DNA of 64,000 nucleotides, taken from Peptostreptococcus sp. D1 (GTDB lineage: Bacteria > Bacillota > Clostridia > Peptostreptococcales > Peptostreptococcaceae). The first letter of the stretch is position 1. Each line of letters starts with the position of its first letter. The DNA is taken from NCBI RefSeq assembly GCF_900112955.1, contig NZ_FONP01000001.1, positions 372,001-436,000 of the forward strand. The letters are read 5' to 3'. Under the pieces are notes generated by a model. It was not told the origin of the DNA. It saw nothing but the letters and a program-made list of their open reading frames with translations, and did no database searches. A program made the position numbers and the translations under genes. Positions 1-8,735 of the stretch are shown here, in pieces.

Positions 1-969
1 AGAAGCTCTGAGGGCTTGGAGCTGAGAGAAAATGGCATAAGGCTTCCAATCCTAAATCTGGGCTTCACAAATCCCAATGACTATGAAAATATCATCGAGG
101 GCAATATTTCTTCAACCATATTCGACATTGAAACAGCAGAAAAATTAAATGAAGTAGCTTCAAATATTAATAAAATTGCCAAGGTTCATATAAAAATAGA
201 TACCGGAATGTCAAGATTGGGATTTTTGGCTATAGAAAAAAATTACGAAAATATATTAAAGGACGTTAAATATATCAGCGAGCTACAGAACGTAAAAATA
301 GAGGGTATATTCACACACTTCTCAACCTCAGATTCAAAGAACAAGGAGTTTGAGAAAATTCAATTGAAACGATTTGAGGATGTGATAGATATATTACAGA
401 AAAATGATTTGGAGCTTGGAATACGACACTGCTCAAACAGTGCAGAAATACTGGATACAGATGTCGAATTTGATATGGTTAGACCGGGAATAATTCAATA
501 TGGCATCTATCCGTCAGACGAGGTAAATAAAACAGTAGAGGTTAAACCAGTTATGTCCTTTAAAGCAAAGGTTACAAATGTAAAGGTATTAGATCCCGAT
601 ACGTCAATTAGCTATGGAAGAACGTATTTTACTACCAACCAAGAAAAAATTGCGAGCATCGCTGTTGGATATGCAGATGGCTTCCTCAGAGGCAGAAAAA
701 ATCCTTATGTATATATAAACGGAGAAAAATGCCCAATAGTTGGCAGAATCTGTATGGATCAATGCATGGTCCGAGTACCGATGGATATGGATGTCAAAAT
801 AAACGATGATGTAGTTCTGTTTGGAGAGGGATTGATTTCTGTAACAGAAATAGCAAACAGCTGCGATACAATAGAGCATGAAGTTCTGTGCAATATTAAT
901 AGAAGAGTTCCAAGAGTATACAAGAAAAACGGAGAAAGCTGTAATATCATCGACTATATATTAAAATAA
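1..969 (+). CDS. alr: Alanine racemase, 5' end cut by the window edge
   Basis: PLP-dependent interconversion of L- and D-alanine, supplying D-Ala for peptidoglycan. The frame is open from base 1 (RSSEGLELRENG...), so the N-terminus with the PLP-binding lysine lies outside the window and only about 320 residues remain of a usual 370-390. Visible family motifs are MVRPGIIQYG, holding the Arg that contacts the pyridine nitrogen, VGYADG, holding the catalytic Tyr, and GRICMDQ. The gene is followed by a strong hairpin shared with the convergent toxin-antitoxin genes. Identity is clear. Nothing can be said about its promoter. Confidence 0.96.
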   Translation, partial: RSSEGLELRENGIRLPILNLGFTNPNDYENIIEGNISSTIFDIETAEKLNEVASNINKIAKVHIKIDTGMSRLGFLAIEKNYENILKDVKYISELQNVKIEGIFTHFSTSDSKNKEFEKIQLKRFEDVIDILQKNDLELGIRHCSNSAEILDTDVEFDMVRPGIIQYGIYPSDEVNKTVEVKPVMSFKAKVTNVKVLDPDTSISYGRTYFTTNQEKIASIAVGYADGFLRGRKNPYVYINGEKCPIVGRICMDQCMVRVPMDMDVKINDDVVLFGEGLISVTEIANSCDTIEHEVLCNINRRVPRVYKKNGESCNIIDYILK

Positions 970-1042
970 TATAAAATAAAAATATATAATAATACAAAAT
1001 AATAATATATAATACAGAAAAAATTTCACACACCCCAAAACG

Positions 1043-1084
1043 GAGGCTAGGCATTCTATGATATAATAATGAATGCCTAGCCTC
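1043..1084. terminator. Bidirectional terminator, 14-bp perfect stem
   Basis: A perfect inverted repeat has arms at 1043-1056 and 1071-1084 with a 14-nt AT-rich loop. AATTTTG follows on the plus strand and CGTTTTGG on the minus strand. It sits between the convergent alr and toxin genes and would stop both. Confidence 0.8.
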
Positions 1085-1137
1085 AATTTTGTTTCCTCAT
1101 TGTATTTTATTGCCATGTAAATTTCCTATATCTTTGA

Positions 1138-1398
1138 TTAATAAATTCTGCTTCTATAACCTATATCAACAAGAGCTAACACAATATTATTGTCTTGTAT
1201 ATCAGCTAAAAGCCTGTAATCACCTACTCTATATCTCCACTGTCCACTTCTGTTAGCTGTAAGACCTTTTCCATGTAGACGATGATTTTCGCAGCTCATA
1301 AGATTTTTTTCAATCCATGACTTAATTATTTTTTGTGTATGCCTATCAAGCTTTTTAAATGATTTATCAAATTTATCGGTAGTAACAATCTGATACAT
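1138..1398 (-). CDS. RelE/ParE-family toxin of a type II toxin-antitoxin system
   Basis: An 86-residue basic protein with the RelE/ParE fold pattern: an N-terminal strand and helix (FDKSFKKLD), then WRYRVGDYRLLADI and a final VDIGYRSRIY. The Arg and Tyr residues near the end resemble those that RelE-type mRNA interferases use at the ribosome. The start codon overlaps the upstream antitoxin stop by one base (TAATG), so translation is coupled. Members of this family can be ribosome-dependent endonucleases (RelE) or gyrase poisons (ParE). The sequence looks more RelE-like, but the activity is inferred. Confidence 0.9.
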   Translation of the reverse strand: MYQIVTTDKFDKSFKKLDRHTQKIIKSWIEKNLMSCENHRLHGKGLTANRSGQWRYRVGDYRLLADIQDNNIVLALVDIGYRSRIY

Positions 1399-1622
1399 TA
1401 TAATTCAAGTTCTTTCCAAAGGTCATTGATTGGTCTTGTTTTTAATGTTCCTGCTTGCTTTTCTGTTTCATATTCTTCAAATACTTTAAGATCGTATTCA
1501 TCTTCAATTTTTTCAAGCATGGCAACTCTAATAATTTCGGACAATGTAGTATTATTATGTTTTGCGTATGCTTTAAAAATATCTAGTTCTGTTTCTGGTA
1601 CTCTCAAGCTAATTGTAGGCAT
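1398..1622 (-). CDS. RelB-like ribbon-helix-helix antitoxin
   Basis: A 74-residue protein starting MPTISLRVPE. The ATG at 1622 is preceded by AAGGGGGAATTGAC, a good ribosome binding site. A longer in-frame start at 1679 lacks one. Residues 1-45 match a ribbon-helix-helix DNA-binding fold (ISLRVPETEL, then TTLSEIIRVAM). The acidic C-terminal tail (about EEYETEKQAGTLKTRPINDLWKE) would wrap the toxin. The gene lies immediately upstream of, and overlaps, the RelE-like gene in the usual antitoxin-first order. Such antitoxins normally repress their own promoter as a complex with the toxin. Confidence 0.88.
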   Translation of the reverse strand: MPTISLRVPETELDIFKAYAKHNNTTLSEIIRVAMLEKIEDEYDLKVFEEYETEKQAGTLKTRPINDLWKELEL

Positions 1623-1715
1623 GTCAATTCCCCCTTCTTTTCGTATTACAATTGTATTACAAAAATGTTTTTTTGTCAATACATTTCATAGAAAGTCTGT
1701 AAATTAATATCTGAT

Positions 1716-1765
1716 TATGTTTCAAATTAGTCTCTAATCATATTTCAGATTAATCTCTAATAACA
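1716..1765. repeat. Imperfect ~24-bp tandem duplication at the 3' end of the response regulator gene
   Basis: Copies at about 1716-1740 and 1741-1765 share TAT..TTCARATTARTCTCTAAT. The second copy contains the last codons and stop of the response regulator, so the first looks like a duplicated, decayed gene end. Confidence 0.5.
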
Positions 1766-2418
1766 TACCCCAGCCCCCTTTTAGTTTGAATAATACTCAT
1801 AGAATCATTCGGACTGATTTTTTTTCTGATATTTTTAACCAATACCTCTACAATATTTGACCCACCTAGATAGTCAAAGCCCCATAAATGCTCCAATATC
1901 TGTTCCTTGCTGATTATCCTACCTTTATTCTGCATTAAATATTCAAAAACCTCATATTCCTTGCCCGTCAATTCAATTGCTTCATTTCCTTTTTTAACAC
2001 TCTTTTCAGACATATCCAAGGAAATATTCTTTACGGATAGCTTATTGGAGGTATTGCCATATTGTCTCCTTACAATAGCTCTAATCCTCGCTATCAATTC
2101 CTCAAATTCAAACGGCTTGATTATAACATCATCAGCACCAATATTTAAGCCCCTAACCTTATCCTCTAAAGAATCTCTGGCTGATAGCATCAAAACCGGC
2201 GTGTTAATATTATTAGCTCTCATATTTTTCACTAGCTGATAGCCATTGATTTTAGAAATTTTCATAGCTGTAATTATGGCATCGTAGCTCCCAGCCTTTA
2301 AATAGTACAATGCTTCTTCTCCATCAAAGGCCGAATCTACACCATAGCCTTTATTTCTTAAATACTTATTTATAACATTATTTAAACCTTTTTCTCCCTC
2401 AACAATTAGTATCTTCAT
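1750..2418 (-). CDS. OmpR/PhoB-family response regulator with a degenerate receiver domain
   Basis: 222 residues: receiver domain 1-120, winged-helix DNA-binding domain about 128-222 (GKEYEVFEYLMQNKGRIISKEQ, VLVKNIRKKI, TKRGLGYVI). In the receiver the acidic pocket reads VEGE instead of the usual E-D pair (Gly8). The phospho-acceptor position is Ala51 (IITAMKIS where families show LLDxMLP). The conserved Lys is kept (IIKPF, Lys101), as is the Ser/Thr position (LSAR). It therefore should not be activated by normal Asp phosphorylation. No histidine kinase is adjacent. The neighbour on the other strand encodes a secreted PepSY protein with a divergent promoter region between them. A RBS (AGGTGATAAT) supports the ATG at 2418. 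It could be constitutively active, ligand-controlled, or decaying. Confidence 0.92.
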   Translation of the reverse strand: MKILIVEGEKGLNNVINKYLRNKGYGVDSAFDGEEALYYLKAGSYDAIITAMKISKINGYQLVKNMRANNINTPVLMLSARDSLEDKVRGLNIGADDVIIKPFEFEELIARIRAIVRRQYGNTSNKLSVKNISLDMSEKSVKKGNEAIELTGKEYEVFEYLMQNKGRIISKEQILEHLWGFDYLGGSNIVEVLVKNIRKKISPNDSMSIIQTKRGLGYVIRD

Positions 2419-2667
2419 ATTATCACCTACCCATCATGATTTAAAATCCACCCTCCATAAGCACTCTTATGAATTTTCATTATACTATGCTCTACTTTTT
2501 CAGCATTTATTCTGATTTTTTCAGCAGCTTTTTCATTTTTCAATATTTTTTCTCTTATTCATTTTACATTCAGCTTTAGAAAATATAATAAACCTACAAG
2601 CTGATTTTTATACATAATATATCAATTGGCTTAAATTAGTTTGAAAATGAATGGAGGATCAAATATT

Positions 2668-3405
2668 ATGAAAATGAAGAAAAACAACGTAAAGAAAAGC
2701 TCAATAATCGCATTGGCATTGGTGGGTATGCTTGCAGCATCAAATATACCATCGTTTGCAGCTCAAGCACAGGCTACTGATTCAAGCAGTACATCAGCTA
2801 CCTCAGGTGCTACAAATAGCTCTAGTACAGCTAAGAGCTCCAATTCAACTGATAATTCAGGCTCTAAGAGCTCGACAAGCTCAGCAAAGAGCAAAAAATC
2901 AAAGAATACTTCAAGCACAGCAAATGCTAACAGCAATTCGGCTAAAGCAAATAAATCCAGCTCAACAAATAGTGGCTCAAAAAGAAAAAAAGGTAAAGGA
3001 AGCAGAGCTGAGCAAGGAAATAAATCAAAAATTTCCTTGGACGAAAAAATTGCTCAGGCAAATGTAAAAATCACCAAGGAGCAGGCACAAAAAATAGCTC
3101 AGGAAGCAGTATCTGGTAGTACAGTGGAAAAAATATTCTTTAAGAATAAGGACAACCAGCCAAGATATAAAATAATAGTTACAAAGGACAATGTGAGATA
3201 TGCCGTAAAGCTTGATGCCAACACCGGCTCAATAATATCAAATCAAACGGAAACAGCTTCCGATAAGGCTGAAAAAAATAGAGCAAGAAAAAACAAAAAC
3301 AATGATTCACAGTCAAATAGCAATACCACAAAAAATTTGATGAAATCAGAAAGCAAATCAGCGAATACTAGGCAATCAGCAACAGATGAAGCACAGGCTG
3401 AATAA
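2668..3405 (+). CDS. Secreted PepSY-domain protein with a Ser/Asn/Lys-rich linker
   Basis: 245 residues starting at the ATG at 2668, which has GGAGG ten bases upstream. A TTG at 2641 has no RBS. A signal peptide (basic KKNNVKK, then SIIALALVGMLAASN, cleavage near SFA-AQA) is followed by about 95 residues of low-complexity Ser/Thr/Asn/Ala/Lys. One PepSY domain follows at about 125-190 (ITKEQAQKIAQEAV, RYKIIVTKDNVRYAVKLDANTGSII), then a polar tail. PepSY domains are often inhibitory or sensory modules outside the membrane. The low-complexity linker could span the cell wall. No sorting signal or anchor is visible, so it is probably released or wall-associated by charge. The response regulator gene is transcribed divergently 249 bp away. 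Confidence 0.85.
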   Translation: MKMKKNNVKKSSIIALALVGMLAASNIPSFAAQAQATDSSSTSATSGATNSSSTAKSSNSTDNSGSKSSTSSAKSKKSKNTSSTANANSNSAKANKSSSTNSGSKRKKGKGSRAEQGNKSKISLDEKIAQANVKITKEQAQKIAQEAVSGSTVEKIFFKNKDNQPRYKIIVTKDNVRYAVKLDANTGSIISNQTETASDKAEKNRARKNKNNDSQSNSNTTKNLMKSESKSANTRQSATDEAQAE

Positions 3406-3433
3406 TTTCTGATTAATTTAATAAGTGCTAAAA

Positions 3434-3464
3434 AATGAGTAGGTTGATTTTCAACCTACTCATT
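3434..3464. terminator. Bidirectional terminator between the PepSY and pilin genes
   Basis: Perfect 14-bp arms 3434-3447 and 3451-3464 with a 3-nt loop. A run of A before it gives a T-tail on the minus strand, so it mainly serves the pilin gene but also follows the PepSY gene. Confidence 0.8.
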
Positions 3465-3529
3465 ATAATTATTCACAGAAGCTATAGTATGTTTATCTGA
3501 AAAATAAACATACCCTTTGAAAAATAATA

Positions 3530-5692
3530 TTATGCTTCTTCTCTATTTTTCTTTATAGCATATGCTGCACCCAGCATTAGTGCAAGACCTGCTACTGTAA
3601 AGATTATTGTACCTATACCACCTGTTTCTGGAATAGTAACTTTTTTGTTGACAACCTTCTGTGCATTATTGTTACCAGTATCCTCAGCAACGTATTTAAT
3701 ATTCATAGTTGACCCTGCACCAGACTTTGCAACTTTAAAATCAATGTCCTCTATTTTAGCAAAGCCTTTTGGAGCTTCGATTTCTTCAAGCTTGTAATCA
3801 TCATATTTCAAGCCTGAAATTTCAAATTGACCCTTGTCATTAGAAACCAACACGACTACATTATTAGCATCTTTACTATCAACCCATTCGTACTTAATTG
3901 ATGCTTTATGGAATGCATCGTTATACTCTTTTTGCTTATCCGTTACAGTCTTTTCCAAATCATCCTTATTAGTATCATCTTGTCTTTCATTATAAGCCTT
4001 GACTGCTGCATCCAAATTTGTTTTCGCTGTAGCCAACGCAGTCTGTTCCGCTGTAGCAGTCTGATCTGATTTAGATGCCAAGTATTTATTATTCTTTTTA
4101 ACAACAAACTTCGCACCTGCTAATCTTACAGGAGCATCTGAACTGTCAGTCTTTACAAATTTCTTTCCACCAGTAACAACCTTTGGCTCTGTTGGATTAA
4201 GTGGTGTAGGATTATCAGTATCCTTTTTATTTTTAACTGTTACTGTTCCATTACTAACACTCTCATAGCTAGGAGTATATCCGGCAACACGTTCTGATAT
4301 TTTCCAGTCATTAGAATCTTCTAATCCTGTAAATTTACCAGAAAATTCTCCAGTAACACTGAATTTTATATCGTTACCTAAATCAAATGTGCCACTCGTT
4401 GTTGACTTATCTAATGTAACAGCAGCTTTATTTTGACCACCCTTCTTTAAAACATATGTTACAGACACATCATCAGGAGCAGTTCCAGTAGTTCCATTCG
4501 CCCAAGTCTTAGTTACCGTTAACTCTTTATTAGATGGAGTAACTTCTTTTTCTTCTATTTCGCTATATGGTTTATTACCATATTCAAGATAAATGTTATT
4601 CTTTTCTGGATTATCAACTATTGCTGTACCATTAAGTGTCGCAGAATATTTGATTGTAAATTCAACATCATTGCCATCGCCACTATCCGGTTTAGTAACA
4701 GCCTTTACCTTTTTTAAACCTTCTTCAGTCAACGAAAGAACAAAACCTCTATCATCAAAAACAATTTTATAATCTGCATTATTAGTCAAGCTTATATTAT
4801 TATCTACAGTAATAGCTACATCATTGTTGAAAGTTAATCCGTTTGTCATGCTATCCTTCCAAACCAGCTTTCCATATTCAGTTCTTGCTTTTACACGTGT
4901 CTTTACTTCATAAGGTATCTTAGTTCCTACTGTTTGAGTAACTTCCTCTTTTTGAGTAACATACTTATCATAATCAGCACCAAATTTTTTTGTTGTCTCC
5001 TCACTTAGATTTTCGTAAAAATCTTTGTTTTCGTCACCATTCTTTTTTGCAAAATTCTTGTCAATTTGTGGTTTATCCTCTGTATTCTTAGGATAAACAT
5101 GTGCATTCAAGACAGTACCATTATTGTTAACAAGCGGAAGTGTTATTTTAACCGGAACCGCTTTTGAATCTGCCAAAGTTTCACCATTTTGACCAACATA
5201 AGTTGATTTTGATTTAACTTCAACGATTTCAAATTTCCCTTTAAGCTTTTCTGTTTTAAATGCTATACCGTTAGCTTTTGTAAGTCCACCCACAGCTTCA
5301 TCAATATCATCCGTTGCAGCAAGAGGGTCTGCTGGTGAAGTCTTATCATCAGCTTTAGCCTTCACATATTTGCCATTTTTACTATCATCTCCGTAATCAC
5401 TAGCAAATTTTAAAGCAAAGTATACATTTGGAACCTCTTTAACATTTTTTCCAGCCAATTGCTGTAATTTCTTCAATGCCTCAAGATCCTGAGTACCATC
5501 ATAATCTTTTACATCCGGCCATGCTGCAAGCTCTTCTTTAGTCATAACTAGCTTGTGCAGTGTAACCGTATTTGTAACAGCATTCTCTGCTTTTGATGTT
5601 TTCTCTTCGGCAAATGCTATATATGGAGCAAACACTCCTACTAGCATAGCTAACGCTAGCATACTCGATAAGATTTTTTTAATTGTACGCAT
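3530..5692 (-). CDS. Sortase-assembled backbone pilin (SpaA/FimA type)
   Basis: 720 residues. A signal peptide (about 1-28, ending IAFA-EE), a pilin motif with the polymerisation Lys (HVYPK, about His198-Lys202), a fimbrial isopeptide-forming D2-type domain about 245-380, a CnaB domain about 385-495, and a C-terminal SpaA-type domain about 500-665 with an E-box-like LEEIEAPKGF. It ends in the sorting signal IPETGG, a hydrophobic segment and a KKNREEA tail. The C-terminal SpaA domain carries a charged, helix-forming insertion of roughly 50 residues (near 555-605) that is unusual in such domains. Class C sortases join such subunits through the YPK lysine. No sortase gene lies in this window. 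A GAGAAG-type RBS precedes the ATG, and the 5' leader contains inverted repeats. Confidence 0.93.
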   Translation of the reverse strand: MRTIKKILSSMLALAMLVGVFAPYIAFAEEKTSKAENAVTNTVTLHKLVMTKEELAAWPDVKDYDGTQDLEALKKLQQLAGKNVKEVPNVYFALKFASDYGDDSKNGKYVKAKADDKTSPADPLAATDDIDEAVGGLTKANGIAFKTEKLKGKFEIVEVKSKSTYVGQNGETLADSKAVPVKITLPLVNNNGTVLNAHVYPKNTEDKPQIDKNFAKKNGDENKDFYENLSEETTKKFGADYDKYVTQKEEVTQTVGTKIPYEVKTRVKARTEYGKLVWKDSMTNGLTFNNDVAITVDNNISLTNNADYKIVFDDRGFVLSLTEEGLKKVKAVTKPDSGDGNDVEFTIKYSATLNGTAIVDNPEKNNIYLEYGNKPYSEIEEKEVTPSNKELTVTKTWANGTTGTAPDDVSVTYVLKKGGQNKAAVTLDKSTTSGTFDLGNDIKFSVTGEFSGKFTGLEDSNDWKISERVAGYTPSYESVSNGTVTVKNKKDTDNPTPLNPTEPKVVTGGKKFVKTDSSDAPVRLAGAKFVVKKNNKYLASKSDQTATAEQTALATAKTNLDAAVKAYNERQDDTNKDDLEKTVTDKQKEYNDAFHKASIKYEWVDSKDANNVVVLVSNDKGQFEISGLKYDDYKLEEIEAPKGFAKIEDIDFKVAKSGAGSTMNIKYVAEDTGNNNAQKVVNKKVTIPETGGIGTIIFTVAGLALMLGAAYAIKKNREEA

Positions 5693-6329
5693 ATTCTTCT
5701 CCTTTTTTAATTTTTTTTTTGCATGACACGATGATTTCTAGAATAAAACAGAAAATTCCATTTATTTTAAAATCTATGATAAACCTAATATTTAAAATTA
5801 GGTCTTATCCTTTAGCATATTACATAATAGCTATCAAACAGAAAATAATTAGAAATCATCATGTAAAATATTTTGTGCATTTAATCATAAAAAATGAAAA
5901 TGACTAAATTTTCTACTATATATTATCATTTCATTATAATATTGTCAACTTTTTGTATATAATATTATAGTTCTTTAAATATATAATATTTAATGTAAAT
6001 AACATTCGCATTTATATTATAATTTTTTTCAATAAATATACTTTATTTTTACTCAAATTCAACTTTTATTTCTTTATAAACTTTTTTTATTAATTATAAG
6101 CTTTTTTCATTTTTTTGAATTTAAAGCAAGAAAATTTTATAATTCTGTTGTGATTTATTTGTAAATAAAAAACTCCCTATATTGATTTATTCAATCAATA
6201 TAGGGAGTGCTATTTATCTATTCTATTTTTATTTCTCTTAGCTGTTTTTGTCTTTTTTATTACTTCTATTGCTTTTCTACTACTCCTATTACTTCTATCA
6301 CTTTTCTATTACTTTATTCGTATCTCCAG
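5693..6329. other. AT-rich intergenic region with pilin leader and rib operon 3' end
   Basis: No supportable gene. The pilin-proximal part holds a T10 run (5711-5720), a hairpin CCTAAT-N7-ATTAGG near 5786-5804, and a 10-bp inverted repeat (5730-5739 with 5852-5861) that could close a structured pilin leader. The ribH-proximal part holds a terminator at 6172-6208 and an imperfect 29-bp direct repeat (ATTACTTCTAT..., 6259-6279 and 6288-6308). Confidence 0.6.
6172..6208 (-). terminator. Intrinsic terminator of the rib operon
   Basis: 16-bp perfect stem (6172-6187 and 6193-6208) with a 5-nt loop. TTTTTATTTAC follows on the minus strand. It lies about 120 bp after the ribH stop. Confidence 0.85.
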
Positions 6330-6797
6330 CTACCCTTTAATTTCTCTTAGCAAATTTATCATCTCTATTGCACCAACAGCAACGTCATAGCCCTTATTTC
6401 CGGATTTAGTACCGGCTCTTTCAATTGCCTGCTCTATATTTTCTGTAGTTATTACACCAAACATAACAGGTATACCTGTATCCAACGAAGCATGTGCTAT
6501 TCCCTTTGAAGCCTCATTGCATACATAATCATAATGCGATGTGTTTCCTCTTATCACTGCACCCAGACAAATTATGGCGTCATATTTTTTACTTTTTGCC
6601 ATTTCTGATGCTACCAGTGGTATTTCAAACGCTCCCGGTACCCATGCTATCTCAATGCTATCCTCAGCTACATTATGTCTTTTTAATCCATCCAAGGCAC
6701 CTGAAATAAGCTTGGACGTTATAAGCTCATTGAATCTTCCTGCTACAATACCTATTTTTATATCATCAGCCACTAGCTTACCTTCATATATTTTCAT
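6330..6797 (-). CDS. ribH: 6,7-dimethyl-8-ribityllumazine synthase
   Basis: 155 residues, full length for the family. It condenses 3,4-dihydroxy-2-butanone 4-phosphate with the ribitylaminopyrimidine to lumazine, the penultimate riboflavin step, and usually forms icosahedral 60-mers. Seen: [11 protein letters not shown] (substrate-binding N-terminus), [26 protein letters not shown] with the catalytic His, and [23 protein letters not shown]. It is the last gene of the rib operon, 36 bp after ribBA, with RBS GGAGGTAGAAAA. Confidence 0.97.
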   Translation of the reverse strand: MKIYEGKLVADDIKIGIVAGRFNELITSKLISGALDGLKRHNVAEDSIEIAWVPGAFEIPLVASEMAKSKKYDAIICLGAVIRGNTSHYDYVCNEASKGIAHASLDTGIPVMFGVITTENIEQAIERAGTKSGNKGYDVAVGAIEMINLLREIKG

Positions 6798-6833
6798 TTT
6801 TCTACCTCCAATTTCTTTACACCTGTACTTAGC

Positions 6834-8045
6834 TTAGTCATTTCCTACAACGGACAGTATATGCCCCATCTTATCCTTTTTTGTCAATAGATATTTCTTA
6901 TCATGCTCATTTGCATTTATTTCAATTGGAGCTCTATCTATTATTTCTATTCCAAAATCTGACAATTGATATATTTTATCCGGATTATTAGTGAGTAGTC
7001 TCATCGTTTTTACTCCAAGGTCCTTCAATATTTGTGCACCGATATAATATTCTCTCATATCTCCTTCAAAGCCCAAAGCAATGTTCGCATCAAGCGTATC
7101 CATGCCTTGCTCCTGTAGCTTATACGCCTTTAGCTTATTTATTAGTCCTATACCTCGTCCTTCCTGACGCATATAAAGCAATATACCTCGTCCTTCTTTC
7201 TCTATCTGCTTCATTGCCGACTCAAATTGTTCTCCACAATCGCATCTCAATGAGCCAAATACATCCCCAGTTAGGCATTCTGAATGAACTCTACACAGAA
7301 TGTTTTTTCCGTCGCCTATATCTCCTTTTACAAGAGCTACGTGATGCTCTCCATTCAATTTATTGACGTAGCCGAATGCTCTAAAGCTTCCATACCTTGT
7401 CGGCATTTCGACATCTACCTCACAATTGACCAGCCTTTCATTTTTCTTCCTATACGATTGAAGCGCTTTTATCGTCGTAAGCTTGATATTCCACTGCTTC
7501 GCAAGCTCTATCAGCTCGCTCCTTCTCATCATCGTACCATCATCCTTCATTATTTCGCAGCAAAGACCGACCTCCTTTAGTCCCGCTATTTTTAATAGAT
7601 CAACAGTTGCTTCCGTATGACCGTTTCGCTCTAGTACACCATTTTTCTTTGCTGTCAGAGGAAACATATGACCAGGTCTTCTAAAATCAGATGCCTTTGC
7701 TTCAGCATCAACGCATGCTCTGGCAGTCACACCTCTTTCAACTGCAGATATACCCGTTGTCGTATCGATATGATCTATTGACACCGTAAAAGCGGTTTCA
7801 TGATTGTCAGTATTTGTCGTAACCATTTGCGGCAAATTCAGCTTTAAGGCATATTCCCTACTCATCGGCATACATATGAGTCCTTTTCCATAGGTCGCCA
7901 TAAAATTTACATTTTCTGTCGTCGCAAACTCAGCTGCACATATAAAATCCCCCTCGTTCTCTCTGTCTTCATCATCTGTAACAAGGATTATTTTCCCTGC
8001 TCTTAAATCCTCGACTACCTCTTCAATGCTATTAAACTTAAACAT
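6834..8045 (-). CDS. ribBA: Bifunctional 3,4-DHBP synthase / GTP cyclohydrolase II
   Basis: 403 residues from the ATG at 8045 (RBS AAAGGTGG). An in-frame start at 8078 would abut the ribE stop but has no RBS. The N-terminal half is DHBP synthase ([11 protein letters not shown] metal and substrate loop, HTEATVDL). The C-terminal half from about residue 205 is GTP cyclohydrolase II, with the zinc motif [15 protein letters not shown], the RQEGRGIGL loop and the TNNP segment. It supplies both precursors of riboflavin. It follows ribE in the FMN-riboswitch operon. Confidence 0.97.
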   Translation of the reverse strand: MFKFNSIEEVVEDLRAGKIILVTDDEDRENEGDFICAAEFATTENVNFMATYGKGLICMPMSREYALKLNLPQMVTTNTDNHETAFTVSIDHIDTTTGISAVERGVTARACVDAEAKASDFRRPGHMFPLTAKKNGVLERNGHTEATVDLLKIAGLKEVGLCCEIMKDDGTMMRRSELIELAKQWNIKLTTIKALQSYRKKNERLVNCEVDVEMPTRYGSFRAFGYVNKLNGEHHVALVKGDIGDGKNILCRVHSECLTGDVFGSLRCDCGEQFESAMKQIEKEGRGILLYMRQEGRGIGLINKLKAYKLQEQGMDTLDANIALGFEGDMREYYIGAQILKDLGVKTMRLLTNNPDKIYQLSDFGIEIIDRAPIEINANEHDKKYLLTKKDKMGHILSVVGND

Positions 8046-8078
8046 TACGAATCCACCTTTCTCAATTTTATTAATCAT

Positions 8079-8735
8079 CTAAAAGCCATTTTTCAACAAA
8101 AACTCTTCCGTAATACCACATCCCTTCTTTACCTCGTATGTATTATTCTCGAAATTTATCAAGCGCTCCACATATTTCCCAATACAATCATTTTCCAGAT
8201 TTACAATATCGCCTATTTTCTTTTCGTTTAATATCGTGTTTTTTGATGTGTGTGGTATGACTGACACCTCAAATGAATCCTCGTACAAGCTTGCTACTGT
8301 AAGACTGATACCATCAATCGTAATCGAGCCCTTTCTCACTATGTATTTCAGCAAATGCCTTTCGCAAGAGATTTTGTATCTGAAGGCTATGTCATCCTTT
8401 TTTATATCAGCTATAAGACCGATACCGTCGATATGACCCGATACAATATGACCTCCAAGCCGTCCATTGACCTGCATCGCTCTTTCCAAATTTACTTTTT
8501 TACCTATAGCTACTCCTAATAACGATGTGTTATTTAGTGTTTCGTGCATAACATCCACACTAAAGCTATCTTTACAGAACTCTGTAACAGTTAGGCAAAT
8601 TCCATTTACTGCTATACTATCACCCAAGCTCATATCATCCATTATTTTTTTTGCTCTAATAGTTAGCTTCTGAGAATTTACTCCTCTAATAACCTGGCTA
8701 ACCCTTCCTACTTCCTCAACTATTCCGGTAAACAT
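8079..8735 (-). CDS. ribE: Riboflavin synthase alpha subunit
   Basis: 218 residues made of two tandem lumazine-binding barrels: about 1-96 (MFTGIVEEVG, SIAVNGICLTV, LGGHIVSGHIDG) and about 97-190 (SITIDGISLTVAS, IPHTSKNT). It dismutates two lumazines to riboflavin and the ribitylaminopyrimidine. The start overlaps the ribD 3' end by 16 bp, with RBS GTGAGG. The C-terminal tail (about 200-218) extends past the second barrel, as is common. Confidence 0.96.
   Translation of the reverse strand: MFTGIVEEVGRVSQVIRGVNSQKLTIRAKKIMDDMSLGDSIAVNGICLTVTEFCKDSFSVDVMHETLNNTSLLGVAIGKKVNLERAMQVNGRLGGHIVSGHIDGIGLIADIKKDDIAFRYKISCERHLLKYIVRKGSITIDGISLTVASLYEDSFEVSVIPHTSKNTILNEKKIGDIVNLENDCIGKYVERLINFENNTYEVKKGCGITEEFLLKNGF

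Noticed and set aside
1138-1622. Novel defence system
   Set aside because: The two genes fit an ordinary RelE/RHH toxin-antitoxin pair with standard order and overlap. No other defence gene is adjacent.
5683-5907. Plus-strand 74-codon frame over the pilin leader
   Set aside because: No ribosome binding site, AT-driven composition, antisense to the pilin start and its leader. The frame is not protein-like.
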